Shown here piece by piece: positions 53,359 to 61,710 of a stretch of DNA of 64,000 nt. The number at the start of each line of letters is the position of its first letter. Position 1 is the stretch's first letter. A model generated the notes under the pieces. The model saw nothing but the letters and a program-made list of their open reading frames with translations. It ran no database searches and was not told the origin of the DNA. Both the position numbers and the translations under genes were made by a program. The DNA is from an uncultured Clostridia bacterium (GTDB taxonomy: Bacteria; Bacillota; Clostridia; TANB77; CAG-508), in the NCBI GenBank assembly GCA_944393465.1, contig CALYAG010000004.1, positions 1-64,000 of the forward strand. The letters are read 5' to 3'.

Positions 53359-53387
53359 TTGACAAATACTGAAAAATATTGTATTAT
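53359..53387 (+). promoter_or_regulatory. Sigma-A promoter of infC-rpmI-rplT
   Basis: TTGACA (53359-53364), 17 bases, TATTAT (53382-53387). The divergent rplM promoter is 18 bases away between the -35 boxes. Confidence 0.9.
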
Positions 53388-53394
53388 TATTAAT

Positions 53395-53716
53395 GTATTT
53401 AAGAAGAAGTTACATTCTCACCTTAACGCTTAAGCGGAAAAGGTTAAAATATATCTTATATAAAACTTAATTTAAATATTCATTTTTTAAATATTTAATT
53501 TTGAATATTTCATAATTTAAAACACTAATGTTTTATTATTTACCCAAATTAAGTTTTTCATAAATATGTTTGAGAATGATTGGCTTCATAACCAATCTTT
53601 TTATTTTGTCTAAGTTTTTACATATAAATAAAATTGCTTAGACTAACTAAAAGATTTTAGACTTGAAATCCAAAGCTAAATCTTAAATATAAGTAATTTT
53701 ATGGAGGTGTTTTAAT
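53395..53716 (+). promoter_or_regulatory. infC leader with attenuator
   Basis: The roughly 320-base leader contains a terminator hairpin (GATTGG 53578-53583, CCAATC 53592-53597, then TTTTT). ATTCTCA (53414-53420) can pair with TGAGAAT (53571-53577) adjoining the terminator. A 12-bp long-range stem (AAAACTTAATTT 53462-53473 with AAATTAAGTTTT 53546-53557) brings the two parts together. This resembles the L20-controlled leaders of Firmicutes infC operons. Confidence 0.7.
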
Positions 53717-54229
53717 ATAAAACAAGAATTACCAATCAATGAACAAATTAGAGCAAATGAAGTTCAGGTTATCGATGAAAAAGGCGAAAAACTTGGTACA
53801 ATGCCTTTAAGCAAGGCTTTAGACATTGCTTATGAAAAAAAATTAGACTTAGTTTTAGTTGCTCCAAACAACAATCCAAAGGTTTGTAGAATAATGAACT
53901 ATGGAAAATACAAATTTGAGCAAGCTAAAAAAGAAAAAGAAGCTAGAAAAAAACAAAGAAGTTTTGAAGTTAAGGAACTTAGAATTACACCAAATATTGA
54001 TAAACATGACTTTGATTTTAAAGCTAAAAATGCTAGAAAATTCTTAGAAGATGGCAATAAAGTTAAAATCACTGTTAGATTTAGAGGTAGAGAGCTTAAC
54101 TACGTAAAATTAGGTGAAGCTGTGCTAAATCAATTTATCGAAAACTTAAGCGATATAGCAGTAGCAGAAAAGAAGCCTGTTTTAGAAGGTAAAAATTTGT
54201 TTATAATTCTAGCAGTTAAAAATAAATAA
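53717..54229 (+). CDS. infC: Translation initiation factor IF-3, apparent AUA start
   Basis: The family N-terminus (INEQIRANEVQVIDEKGEKLG) is encoded upstream of the first ATG in the frame, at 53801. The only in-frame candidate start after GGAGGTG (53703-53709) is ATA at 53717, seven bases downstream, giving 170 residues, the normal length. Non-AUG infC starts (AUU in E. coli) allow IF-3 to regulate itself. The body contains VAPNNNPKVCRIMNYGKYKFE, KELRITPNIDKHDF and FRGRELNYVKLGE. First gene of infC-rpmI-rplT. Confidence 0.93.
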   Translation: MKQELPINEQIRANEVQVIDEKGEKLGTMPLSKALDIAYEKKLDLVLVAPNNNPKVCRIMNYGKYKFEQAKKEKEARKKQRSFEVKELRITPNIDKHDFDFKAKNARKFLEDGNKVKITVRFRGRELNYVKLGEAVLNQFIENLSDIAVAEKKPVLEGKNLFIILAVKNK

Positions 54230-54350
54230 TCTTAATTTTATTCCAGTCCTTTTTGTAAAGGACGGAGCTAATTGTAAAATTTTTATAAAGTTTATAACTT
54301 AGCTTAAGTGCTAATTTATATATATACAAAAATATAAGGAGGAATTTATT

Positions 54351-54554
54351 ATGCCAAAGTTAAAAACTAATAAGGCAGCTGAAAAAAGATATAAATTTAC
54401 AGCTACAGGTAAAGTAAAAAGGACTAAAGCTAATAGAAGACATCTATTAGGAAATAAAACAAATAGACAAAAGTCATCAGGAAGTGTTCAAAATGCTTAT
54501 GTTGACAGTACATCAAAAAATCATGTAAAAAAATTATTACCATATGGTAAATAG
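54351..54554 (+). CDS. rpmI: 50S ribosomal protein L35
   Basis: The 67-residue basic protein reads [21 protein letters not shown] and continues with the [13 protein letters not shown] core, the L35 signature. It has AAGGAGG upstream and lies between infC and rplT. Confidence 0.98.
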   Translation: MPKLKTNKAAEKRYKFTATGKVKRTKANRRHLLGNKTNRQKSSGSVQNAYVDSTSKNHVKKLLPYGK

Positions 54555-54576
54555 AATAAAGGAAGGTGAATAAAAA

Positions 54577-54924
54577 ATGGCAAGAGTAAAAACAGCTATA
54601 ATTACAAAGAAAAAACATAAAAAAATATTAAAAAGAGCTAAAGGTTATTATGGAGCTAAACATTATAGATTTAGACAAGCTAAACAAGCAGTTATGAAAT
54701 CTGGTGCTTATGCATATGCTGGAAGAAAAGATAAAAAGAGCAATTTCAGAAAGCTATGGATAATTAGAATTAATGCTGCTGCAAGAATTAACGGTTTAAC
54801 ATACAGCACTTTAATCAATGGTTTAAAGAAAGCTAATGTTACAATCAATAGAAAAATGCTTGCTGATTTAGCATTTACAGACCCAAAAGCTTTTGCAGAA
54901 GTTTGCAAAATAGCAAAGAAATAA
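54577..54924 (+). CDS. rplT: 50S ribosomal protein L20
   Basis: The 115-residue protein opens [21 protein letters not shown] and contains [19 protein letters not shown], the long basic N-terminal helix, then [24 protein letters not shown]20 also represses its own operon in Firmicutes. Last gene before a strong hairpin. Confidence 0.98.
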   Translation: MARVKTAIITKKKHKKILKRAKGYYGAKHYRFRQAKQAVMKSGAYAYAGRKDKKSNFRKLWIIRINAAARINGLTYSTLINGLKKANVTINRKMLADLAFTDPKAFAEVCKIAKK

Positions 54925-54957
54925 AATATGTTTGGGATATTCTCCCAAAATCATAAT

Positions 54958-54996
54958 AAAAAGGTAATATGTTTAAACATTTACCTTTTTATTTTT
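54958..54996 (+). terminator. Terminator of the infC operon
   Basis: AAAAAGGTAA pairs with TTACCTTTTT around TATGTTTAAACAT, followed by ATTTTTT. Confidence 0.9.
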
Positions 54997-55075
54997 TGTT
55001 TTTAAGAAGAACTTGTCAAGAATACTTTGTTATTTTTTTCAATTAATAGTTTTTATTCCATTGGATGTCTTCTTT

Positions 55076-56251
55076 TTATTTTGATATTTGATATGGAGAT
55101 GAGCTTGTTCCTTCTCCTCCTGTTACTTTTATGCTTGATGGTAGTGTTACAACTGGACATAAATAATTCGTCGCAACTATAGTTCGGTTATCCGATTCAT
55201 AGCAACACATTAAAGACGATCTTCCTTGTAATCCAAAACCAACTTTTTTTGTTCCATCAACTGTATTAGATTCACAATCAACTGCACGAGTAGCAATCCA
55301 AGATACAAATTTAATCATATCGTAAAAATTATCATTATAATATTCACTTGATAAAGGAATTTTATAATATGTTTGTGTAACAGTTAAAGTATTTGCATTA
55401 TTGTAATCTTGAGTTGTTAGATCTGAACTAGCGCTTTTATTTAGTCCATCATTTTTAGTGCTTGTACTATTTATTCCTGAACCTATTTCTTGTGCATATA
55501 AACTTGGATAATAACTATATCCCAAATTATATGTTTTAGTATCTCCATATTTTACTCCATCAGTAGATACATAATCATCTCTATATTTTTTTCCAGCATC
55601 ATTATAATGTTTTTCTATATCTTCCAAATTTATGTTTCTTCCAACTGCACCTAACGAGCTATTACTATATAATTTCTTTCCAATATCATTTAATATATAT
55701 ACTCCATTATTATATCCATTAGCACCATTTAGCGTTACTCTATTATTATTAGTATTAGTACTGTCTGGATATATATCTACTGTTCCTTCTTTGTTTATAC
55801 TTATTATTCTCCACTTAAAACTTGTGTTTTGAGAAATAGTCTGGTCAGAAGAATATCCACTATAAGTTGATGACAAATAGTAATCACTAGCTGAATCTGG
55901 TGTATAATCAATATAGTCCCCTATCTCTAACATATCAAGAGTTCTTCTTGTTCCTGTTATTTTCTCGCCCTTTACATAGCAAGTTTTCCCCCATGCTACA
56001 TCTTCTGGTCTGGCTGTGGCATCAAATGTATTTAAACTTTCTAATGTTCCTGTTATTCCCCCTATTGTAATCCCTTTTTTAATATAATTTGCAACTAGCG
56101 TTGAGCCTGCATTTGCTGTTGCTGCATAGCCCTCACTCATTATTCCATCATTGCTTACTATGTTTGTAGTAATTACTATTGCCACTATAACTGCAACTAG
56201 CAATACTGCTATAAATCCTATTATCTTTTGCTTTTTATTTAGTTTTTTCAT
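55076..56251 (-). CDS. Anchored extracellular protein, DUF6273-like C-terminus
   Basis: The 391-residue protein has a basic start, a membrane helix (about 10-30) and a long extracellular region. The middle contains LDMLEIGDYIDYTP and FKWRIISINKEGTVDIYPDS, typical of DUF6273/fibrobacter-like domains. The end contains CPVVTLPSSIKVTGGEGTSSSPYQI, the common ending in those proteins. Function unknown; family members are abundant in gut Clostridia. The leader carries the second copy of the TA-tract element, so this gene and the FGE-like gene at 47436 probably share regulation. Confidence 0.65.
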   Translation of the reverse strand: MKKLNKKQKIIGFIAVLLVAVIVAIVITTNIVSNDGIMSEGYAATANAGSTLVANYIKKGITIGGITGTLESLNTFDATARPEDVAWGKTCYVKGEKITGTRRTLDMLEIGDYIDYTPDSASDYYLSSTYSGYSSDQTISQNTSFKWRIISINKEGTVDIYPDSTNTNNNRVTLNGANGYNNGVYILNDIGKKLYSNSSLGAVGRNINLEDIEKHYNDAGKKYRDDYVSTDGVKYGDTKTYNLGYSYYPSLYAQEIGSGINSTSTKNDGLNKSASSDLTTQDYNNANTLTVTQTYYKIPLSSEYYNDNFYDMIKFVSWIATRAVDCESNTVDGTKKVGFGLQGRSSLMCCYESDNRTIVATNYLCPVVTLPSSIKVTGGEGTSSSPYQISK

Positions 56252-56318
56252 TTTATTCTCCTCCTTGATATTTTTTCAAAATCATGTAAATGCGTACGCT
56301 CTTTTTGACACAAAGCAT

Positions 56319-56458
56319 AAAAAAGCTATGCACTTTAAACGAATTTTACGTTCGTCTAAAATACATAGCTTTTTCTCTATGTTGACATAAATTTGTTTTA
56401 TTAAACCCTACGATATATATATATATATATATACAGCCCCAAGGCTTTCAGCGTTTTT
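56319..56458 (-). promoter_or_regulatory. Duplicated leader element, copy 2
   Basis: The minus strand reads GAAAGCCTTGGGGCTG, a TA tract of 21 bases (56433-56413), AACATAGA, and a long hairpin AAAAAGCTATGTATTTTAGACGAA / TTCGTTTAAAGTGCATAGCTTTTTT (given in two parts of the stem, 56375-56319). It ends 68 bases before the 55076-56251 gene. Tract length differs from copy 1 by three TA units. Confidence 0.75.
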
Positions 56459-56579
56459 TGCCATTTTTTTTTACTCCTCAACTTTTCTTTATTATATATT
56501 TTTGAATCTATTTTTTCAACGAATTTTTTATTTAAAAATTGTGTGTCAAACTGGATTGCCCCTATTGACATCTTTTCTT

Positions 56580-57164
56580 TTATTTTTCTACATACTCTTT
56601 TCCATTCCAAGTTATTTCTGTTTTCTTTCCATTTCTGTTGTTTTCTTTTATTTTGTCATAAAGTTCATCTGATATATTAAAATCTTGCATTTCTTTGCCG
56701 TCAGATTTTCTGGTTAAGTATGCATATCTTTCATCATCTCCAAGTTCATCTACAGTATAAGTTTCTCCCTTCTTTCTAAATTGTTCCGCTTCTTTTTGCT
56801 GTTCTTTTAATATACTTGATTTTTCTAAGTTTATCTCAGCTTTTATTGTTTTATTTAATTCTTCGTCATATCTTAGATTTCCTTGGTCGTCTAAAATATA
56901 AAAGCCTTTTTCTTGTCCTAAGTACATACCTTTTTGAAGTTCTTCATATTTGCTATCTAAACTGTACTTATATACTCCCCTATTTTTTACTTCATAAACT
57001 TCGCCATGACTTTTTATTATGTCTCTAGTTTTATCTTGCAATTTTACTTTTGATGCATCTGTTAGTTTATTATTGGCTATTGCTGTTGTTAGTTCATTTA
57101 TCAGTTTTTCTCCAACATCTTTAGTAAAATCACTTATTTTTCCTAAAATACTATTTAATTCCAA
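56580..57164 (-). CDS. Hypothetical helical protein
   Basis: The protein has 194 residues from TTG 57164, nine bases after AAAGGAG. The TTG nine codons upstream overlaps that site and is unlikely. No signal peptide. The first half is helical (ELNSILGKISDFTKDVGEKL), then short repeated strands with (K/R)GxYxYxLD and GFYILDDQGN, and a charged C-terminus. I recognise no family. Lies between the anchored protein and the MBL hydrolase, same strand. Confidence 0.55.
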   Translation of the reverse strand: MELNSILGKISDFTKDVGEKLINELTTAIANNKLTDASKVKLQDKTRDIIKSHGEVYEVKNRGVYKYSLDSKYEELQKGMYLGQEKGFYILDDQGNLRYDEELNKTIKAEINLEKSSILKEQQKEAEQFRKKGETYTVDELGDDERYAYLTRKSDGKEMQDFNISDELYDKIKENNRNGKKTEITWNGKEYVEK

Positions 57165-57259
57165 TTTATAATTCTCCTTTCTTTCTCTCAATTTTGTTTT
57201 TTCTATATTCTGTCCACAATTTATTTATCTCTTTTTAATCTTTAATTTGTTATAAAATT

Positions 57260-58237
57260 TTAACCGTTTCCATCCAAATTAATATTTACTTTTCTTATAT
57301 CTATAGTATTTCCATCACTTGTTAGCCAAAATGACCCTACTTCATCACCATTTGCCTTATCTGTTCTAAGAATTTGTGTACCACTTTCTTCTAATCTTTT
57401 AATTGCTTTGTCACTTGGAAGATTATATGAATTGTTTTTGCCTACTTCAATTATTGAATATTGTGGTTTTACCTGTTCTAAAAATTTTGTAGAACTGCTT
57501 GAATTTGAGCCGTGATGACCTACTTTTAATACATTGACTTTGTTCCAACTTCTAGAATTTTCAACCTCTGTTTCTGCATCTCCCATAAATAAATATTTTG
57601 TATTATTATATGTAAGTTCTATTACTAAAGAACTATTATTGTCTGATGTGCCTTCTTCTTCCATTGCTGACATTATCTCAAAGTGTGCATCTTCAAATAT
57701 AAATACTTCTCCCATTGTTGGATGTTCTATTGGTATATTTTTTTCTTCTGCCGCTTCTACTGCATTTTTATAATCTGTTCCATTTTTACCTACTGTTGGA
57801 ATTAAAAATGTACCAATTTCCATGCTTTTTATAACGTCATCTATTCCGCCAATGTGATCTTCATCTGCATGAGTTCCAACTAAATAATCAATTTGAGTTA
57901 TACCTTTTTCTTGCAAAAAGCTAACAACATTTTTACCGTCACTGTTATTTCCGCTGTCTATTAGCATAACCTCATCATTTAATTTAATTAGCGTACAATC
58001 TGCTTGTCCTACATAAAAAAATATGATGTTTAACTTGTCATTGTTTAAATCAACTTCATCCGCATTTTCTATGCTTGCAGATGTAGTAATTTGCACTTCA
58101 TTTGCTGAGGCTTCTTTTGCTATATTATTGGATGTATCTAAGAAGTAATCTGTTCCAAAATATCCTGAAACACACAAGAATATAAATACTATTATAGTTA
58201 TTATAAAATTATTTGACTTTTTTCTTCTTTTGCTCAT
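57260..58237 (-). CDS. ComEC/Rec2-like metallo-beta-lactamase-fold hydrolase
   Basis: The 325-residue protein has an N-terminal membrane anchor (about 9-29) and an extracellular MBL domain. Visible motifs are GTHADEDHIGG (HxDxDH metal site, about 118-128), LFMGDAETE (Asp ligand, about 212) and VGHHGSNSSSS (about 233). It resembles the nuclease-like domain of ComEC without its channel. Such proteins may degrade DNA or phosphodiesters at the surface. Ends before the composite repeat. Confidence 0.85.
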   Translation of the reverse strand: MSKRRKKSNNFIITIIVFIFLCVSGYFGTDYFLDTSNNIAKEASANEVQITTSASIENADEVDLNNDKLNIIFFYVGQADCTLIKLNDEVMLIDSGNNSDGKNVVSFLQEKGITQIDYLVGTHADEDHIGGIDDVIKSMEIGTFLIPTVGKNGTDYKNAVEAAEEKNIPIEHPTMGEVFIFEDAHFEIMSAMEEEGTSDNNSSLVIELTYNNTKYLFMGDAETEVENSRSWNKVNVLKVGHHGSNSSSSTKFLEQVKPQYSIIEVGKNNSYNLPSDKAIKRLEESGTQILRTDKANGDEVGSFWLTSDGNTIDIRKVNINLDGNG

Positions 58238-58290
58238 TTTCCACCTACTTTTGCTTATTATATCACACTTCCATAAAGTGTCAACCTTTT

Positions 58291-58496
58291 TCAGTTGGGG
58301 ACGGTCCTTTTTCGAAAAAATTTTCAGTTGGGGACGGTCCTTTTTTGAAAATACTTAAATAAAAGCCAAAGCAATATGTCTATTTTCCATTCTCAAGCTG
58401 GAGCAAGCAGCGACCCGCGCCGAGAATGAGAAAATAGACATATTGTTTGGCTTAAGTTGATTTTTTTCGATTTAGGACCGTCCCCAACTGAAAATT
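58291..58496. repeat. Composite palindromic element, copy 2 (with tandem outer arms)
   Basis: Two direct units CAGTTGGGGACGGTCC (58292 and 58325) and an inverted closing unit GGACCGTCCCCAACTG (58475-58490) flank a 90-bp palindrome (58364-58453). The palindrome has arms AGCCAAAGCAATATGTCTAT... and a G+C-rich centre. It abuts the yunB stop codon. See copies at 29451 and 60905. Confidence 0.92.
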
Positions 58497-59214
58497 TTAT
58501 CCCATCATGTTCATTGTATCTTCTGCACTTATTCCCTCTAAGTCATAGTATGCGTCTGGTATATCTCCAGATATTACAGTTTCTGATATTAATACTTGTG
58601 CAGTTATATTCTCATCTACATCTTTAAATGGTGTTAGCAAACTTACATTACAGTTTACGTTTATATATAGTCTGTGTAGTGTTTGATTTACTCCCATTTC
58701 TTCAAATTCTGACTTTAGCTCAGTTGTAACTTCTCCTATTGTAGACATTCTCACTTCTAAGTTTGGTCCTCTTCCAGAAAGCAGGGTTATTCCTGTAAAA
58801 CTTCCTAACCTTATATAAAATTTGCTTATGGTTGTGTCATTTAATTTTTCTTGAATTTCTAAAGCAATTTTGGAATTAAGTTTATTTATATTTATTGAAT
58901 TCATTTTAATTAAACATACATCATTTGCCTCATCTTTTTCTATTGTGCATAAATCATCATAAGTTATATTTTGCATATTATCTAAGCAAGCCTCATTTGC
59001 AAACTCAGTAGCTAAGCTTCTTGCTTTTACTCTGCATTGTCTTTCGATAATTGGTGTAATGGCTTTTATTATTGTTGTTGCCGTAAAGTATCCTATTATT
59101 ATTATTACAATTAAAATCACAATTCTACGCTTATATGGTTTTATATAGCCATTACCGCCAATTTCTGTTTATATTTATTCTAGGTAGCCTAGGTCTTGAG
59201 TAAATTCTATCCAT
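58497..59214 (-). CDS. yunB: Sporulation protein YunB, interrupted by one extra base
   Basis: The YunB-family region has an N-terminal membrane helix (VILIVIIIIGYFTATT), then PIIERQCRVKARSLATEFANEACL, the conserved helix, and strands with LGSFTGITLLSGRGPNLEVRM. YunB is needed for spore formation in Bacillus. The open frame begins only at GTG 59120, with no ribosome-binding site and without the basic residues expected before the helix. Upstream, ATG 59214 opens MDRIYSRPRLPRI...; removing one C at 59157 joins it in frame to YIKPYKRR and the helix. The N-terminal reading is less certain than for rbgA and spoIVB. Confidence 0.75.
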
Positions 59215-59290
59215 TTACCCTCTTATTCTCTGCCTTGCTAAGTAATTTAGCAAAAATTTTCAGGCTATCCATACTAATTTTGAAATACAT

Positions 59291-60823
59291 TTAAGCATTT
59301 ACTCCTGCACTTTTGGTTATAAATAATTGCATTCCTGGAGTTAATGTGTCTTGCGATAATCCATTGCTTTCTTTTATAATTTGCATTGTGCTTTTAAATT
59401 CTTTAGCGATTTTCCACAAATTATCCTCTTTTTTAGTAAAATATATTACCATATTATATTCACTATTTTCGCTATTTTCTGTTTCTTTTACATCACATAT
59501 TTCATTAAGTTTTATCTCCAAAGACGAATCAACTATAAATTCTATATCTATTTTTACATCTACCTCTCCACCTGGTAAAATTGTAAAATCTTGCAAAGGA
59601 ACACTCATATCTATTTTTACTTGGCTGTTTTTACTAATTCCTACGCATGACATTTTATAATTAATTGGAAGTTCAAGTACGCTTGTTCCCAAGTCTGTCA
59701 TATTATTTAATGAATGCATAAATGTAACATTTACATTTCCGCTTAGCTCAATTGCATCATTTCCAATTCGCATACTATCTATATTTACTCTTACATCTGC
59801 ATCATATATTTTTTCATCACCAATATTTAAAAGTTGCTTTTCTCTAATGCTATATACATCATGAAAAATCTTTTTATTTTGCATAGCCTTAATTTGTTTT
59901 TGCTCAAAACTTAAATTTCTACTTGGACTATACAAATCTTCTATTGTATTTATTTCTTTTGTTTCATAACTAGATGCTGTAATTTCAATTTCTGCTTCTA
60001 CATATATTGAATGCTCTTGCATACTATTTGGCTTTATTACTAAGTTTCTAATTTCATATTGCATATCACAAACATTTTCTTCCGAAATATTTTCCATATC
60101 TATAAATCCCATTATTGGCAGTGTTGCCGATACCGTGCTTATTCTGTTATCTTCTGTTAAATACATTATTTTTAATTTAGCATCAGCTTTTGCCAATATT
60201 TTATTATAACTTATTTTTGTGTCCTTATTTGTTATATCCATATTAACTTTTAATATTTCTGTTAAATTATCTACACCATCGATTGAAACAGTTTCTTTCA
60301 CTTGAGCCTTTGTTTTTGCAGTTCCTAGCAAAGAATTTACAGTAACTTTTCTTTCTAATTTTTGCAAATCTTGTATATCATTAATTCCTGTAACAAACTC
60401 TTCTTGATTGTTTGCAAATAGCTTAATATCAAAGTCTAACATAGCTTTTACATTTATTTTTCTTTCATTTACAATTCTCGCTTCTACACTTTTTAAACTT
60501 GTATTTACTTCTGCTATTTGATCTGCTTTTGCATTTTCTATATTTTCTATTTGAGAAAAATCTATTACATAGTTAATCGCCCTTATCTCATGCTTTCCAT
60601 CTTCTTCCGAACTGTATATTGTATATGTATTTATCCCTCCATCTATTCTAACTTTTCCGTCCATTACTTCTTTTTTATAAATTGTTACTATGCCACTTGC
60701 CGAAATTATATTATATATGTCTGGTTTTATGTCTGGAACTATGCAATCTCCTTCACAAATTGCAGTGTCCAATTTTTGAGCCACAATTTGATTAATGGAT
60801 ATTTTGTTTTTTTCTAACTCCAT
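59291..60823 (-). CDS. SPOCS (DUF3794) protein with C-terminal LysM
   Basis: The 510-residue protein contains repeated SPOCS/DUF3794 domains (about 1-160, 165-300 and 320-450) with ITSASGIVTI-type and VNRKINVKAMLDF-type strands, then a LysM domain (about 455-500; LWKIAKEFKSTMQIIKESNGLSQDTLTPGMQLFI in parts). Proteins of this layout are found in spores, often next to veg, as here (veg is 354 bases upstream). Role in coat or cortex inferred from family. Confidence 0.88.
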   Translation of the reverse strand: MELEKNKISINQIVAQKLDTAICEGDCIVPDIKPDIYNIISASGIVTIYKKEVMDGKVRIDGGINTYTIYSSEEDGKHEIRAINYVIDFSQIENIENAKADQIAEVNTSLKSVEARIVNERKINVKAMLDFDIKLFANNQEEFVTGINDIQDLQKLERKVTVNSLLGTAKTKAQVKETVSIDGVDNLTEILKVNMDITNKDTKISYNKILAKADAKLKIMYLTEDNRISTVSATLPIMGFIDMENISEENVCDMQYEIRNLVIKPNSMQEHSIYVEAEIEITASSYETKEINTIEDLYSPSRNLSFEQKQIKAMQNKKIFHDVYSIREKQLLNIGDEKIYDADVRVNIDSMRIGNDAIELSGNVNVTFMHSLNNMTDLGTSVLELPINYKMSCVGISKNSQVKIDMSVPLQDFTILPGGEVDVKIDIEFIVDSSLEIKLNEICDVKETENSENSEYNMVIYFTKKEDNLWKIAKEFKSTMQIIKESNGLSQDTLTPGMQLFITKSAGVNA

Positions 60824-60904
60824 TTTGTCCTTTACCTCCTTAATTATGTTTTAATAATATATATGCTTTGAGGCGCAAAAAAGAACCTATTAATTTTGAA
60901 TTTT

Positions 60905-61117
60905 TTTCAGTTGGGGACGGTCCTAAATCGAAAAAAATTTGCTTAAGCCAAACAATATATCTATTTTCACATTCTCGGCGCGGGTCTCTGCTTGCTTAAG
61001 CCTTGAGAATGAAAAATAGACATATTGCTTTGGCTTTAATTTAAAAATTTTGAAAAAGGACCGTCCTCAACTTAAAAAAGCAAAAGATTTTCGATTTAGG
61101 ACCGTCCCCAACTGAAA
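60905..61117. repeat. Composite palindromic element, copy 3 (inverted)
   Basis: CAGTTGGGGACGGTCC at 60908 and two inverted units near 61058-61072 and 61096-61115 flank the 90-bp palindrome (60946-61036), which is in the opposite orientation to copies 1 and 2 and has a few changes. It fills most of the gap between veg and the SPOCS gene; no gene is seen there. Confidence 0.9.
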
Positions 61118-61127
61118 AAATCACCGA

Positions 61128-61152
61128 AAAAAGAACGCCTTTGTGGCGTCCT
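61128..61152 (-). terminator. Intrinsic terminator of veg
   Basis: Minus strand GACGCC / GGCGTT around ACAAA, followed by CTTTTTT, 26 bases after the veg stop. Confidence 0.8.
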
Positions 61153-61177
61153 AAAATTCGTTAATTACTTTCAAAAA

Positions 61178-61477
61178 CTATAAAGCAGCTTTTATTTTCT
61201 TTGGCGTTTTTACTAAAGGAGGAATAAGTGGGCTATATCCTTCTCCATCGAAAACATCTACCTCTACTGTTCTTGTTAACACATCTTTATATTGATAAGA
61301 TACGCTTCTTTTGTTTTCTTCATACTTTACTATGAATATGTTAGTATAAGCTTTTTCTATAGTAGCTTCTTTTTCAAACGACTTACTCCTTCCTAAAGAT
61401 CCTTTGACAATTATCTTTTGACCAATTTTGTCCCTTATGTCTGATTCTAAGTTTGCAATATCATTTTGGTAAATCAT
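61178..61477 (-). CDS. veg: Veg-family protein
   Basis: The protein has 99 residues from ATG 61477 (AGGTGA upstream). Family pattern: N-terminal IANLESDIRDKIGQKIIVKGSLGRSK (in two parts), then KAYTNIFIVKY and SYQYKDVLTRTVEV. In Bacillus Veg stimulates biofilm formation. The C-terminus is basic. Upstream of the SPOCS gene in the usual order. Confidence 0.9.
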   Translation of the reverse strand: MIYQNDIANLESDIRDKIGQKIIVKGSLGRSKSFEKEATIEKAYTNIFIVKYEENKRSVSYQYKDVLTRTVEVDVFDGEGYSPLIPPLVKTPKKIKAAL

Positions 61478-61710
61478 TTTATCACCTACTTTTCTCAATA
61501 TGCTTTTAGTTTATCATCAAATTTGACAAAAGTCAAAGACGAAAAAATGGAGGAATGCCTTGTCATTCCTCATTTTTAGGTATTTATTTATAATTATTAC
61601 ATTTATATTACATTTGCATTTTTTGTCAAAATTTGTCGAATATTTGTTTATGTTTAGTATTATTGTTAACAATATTAAAATTTATATTTTGCTATATTAA
61701 TAAGATTTTC

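Noticed and set aside
56319-56458. c-di-GMP or other known riboswitch in the twin leaders
   Set aside because: The conserved core (CCTTGGGGC plus TA tract) does not fit the GEMM-I, GEMM-II, T-box or fluoride patterns I know.
56401-56610. 69-codon minus-strand open frame
   Set aside because: It overlaps the leader element and its TA tract (IYIYIY ending), with no start signal.
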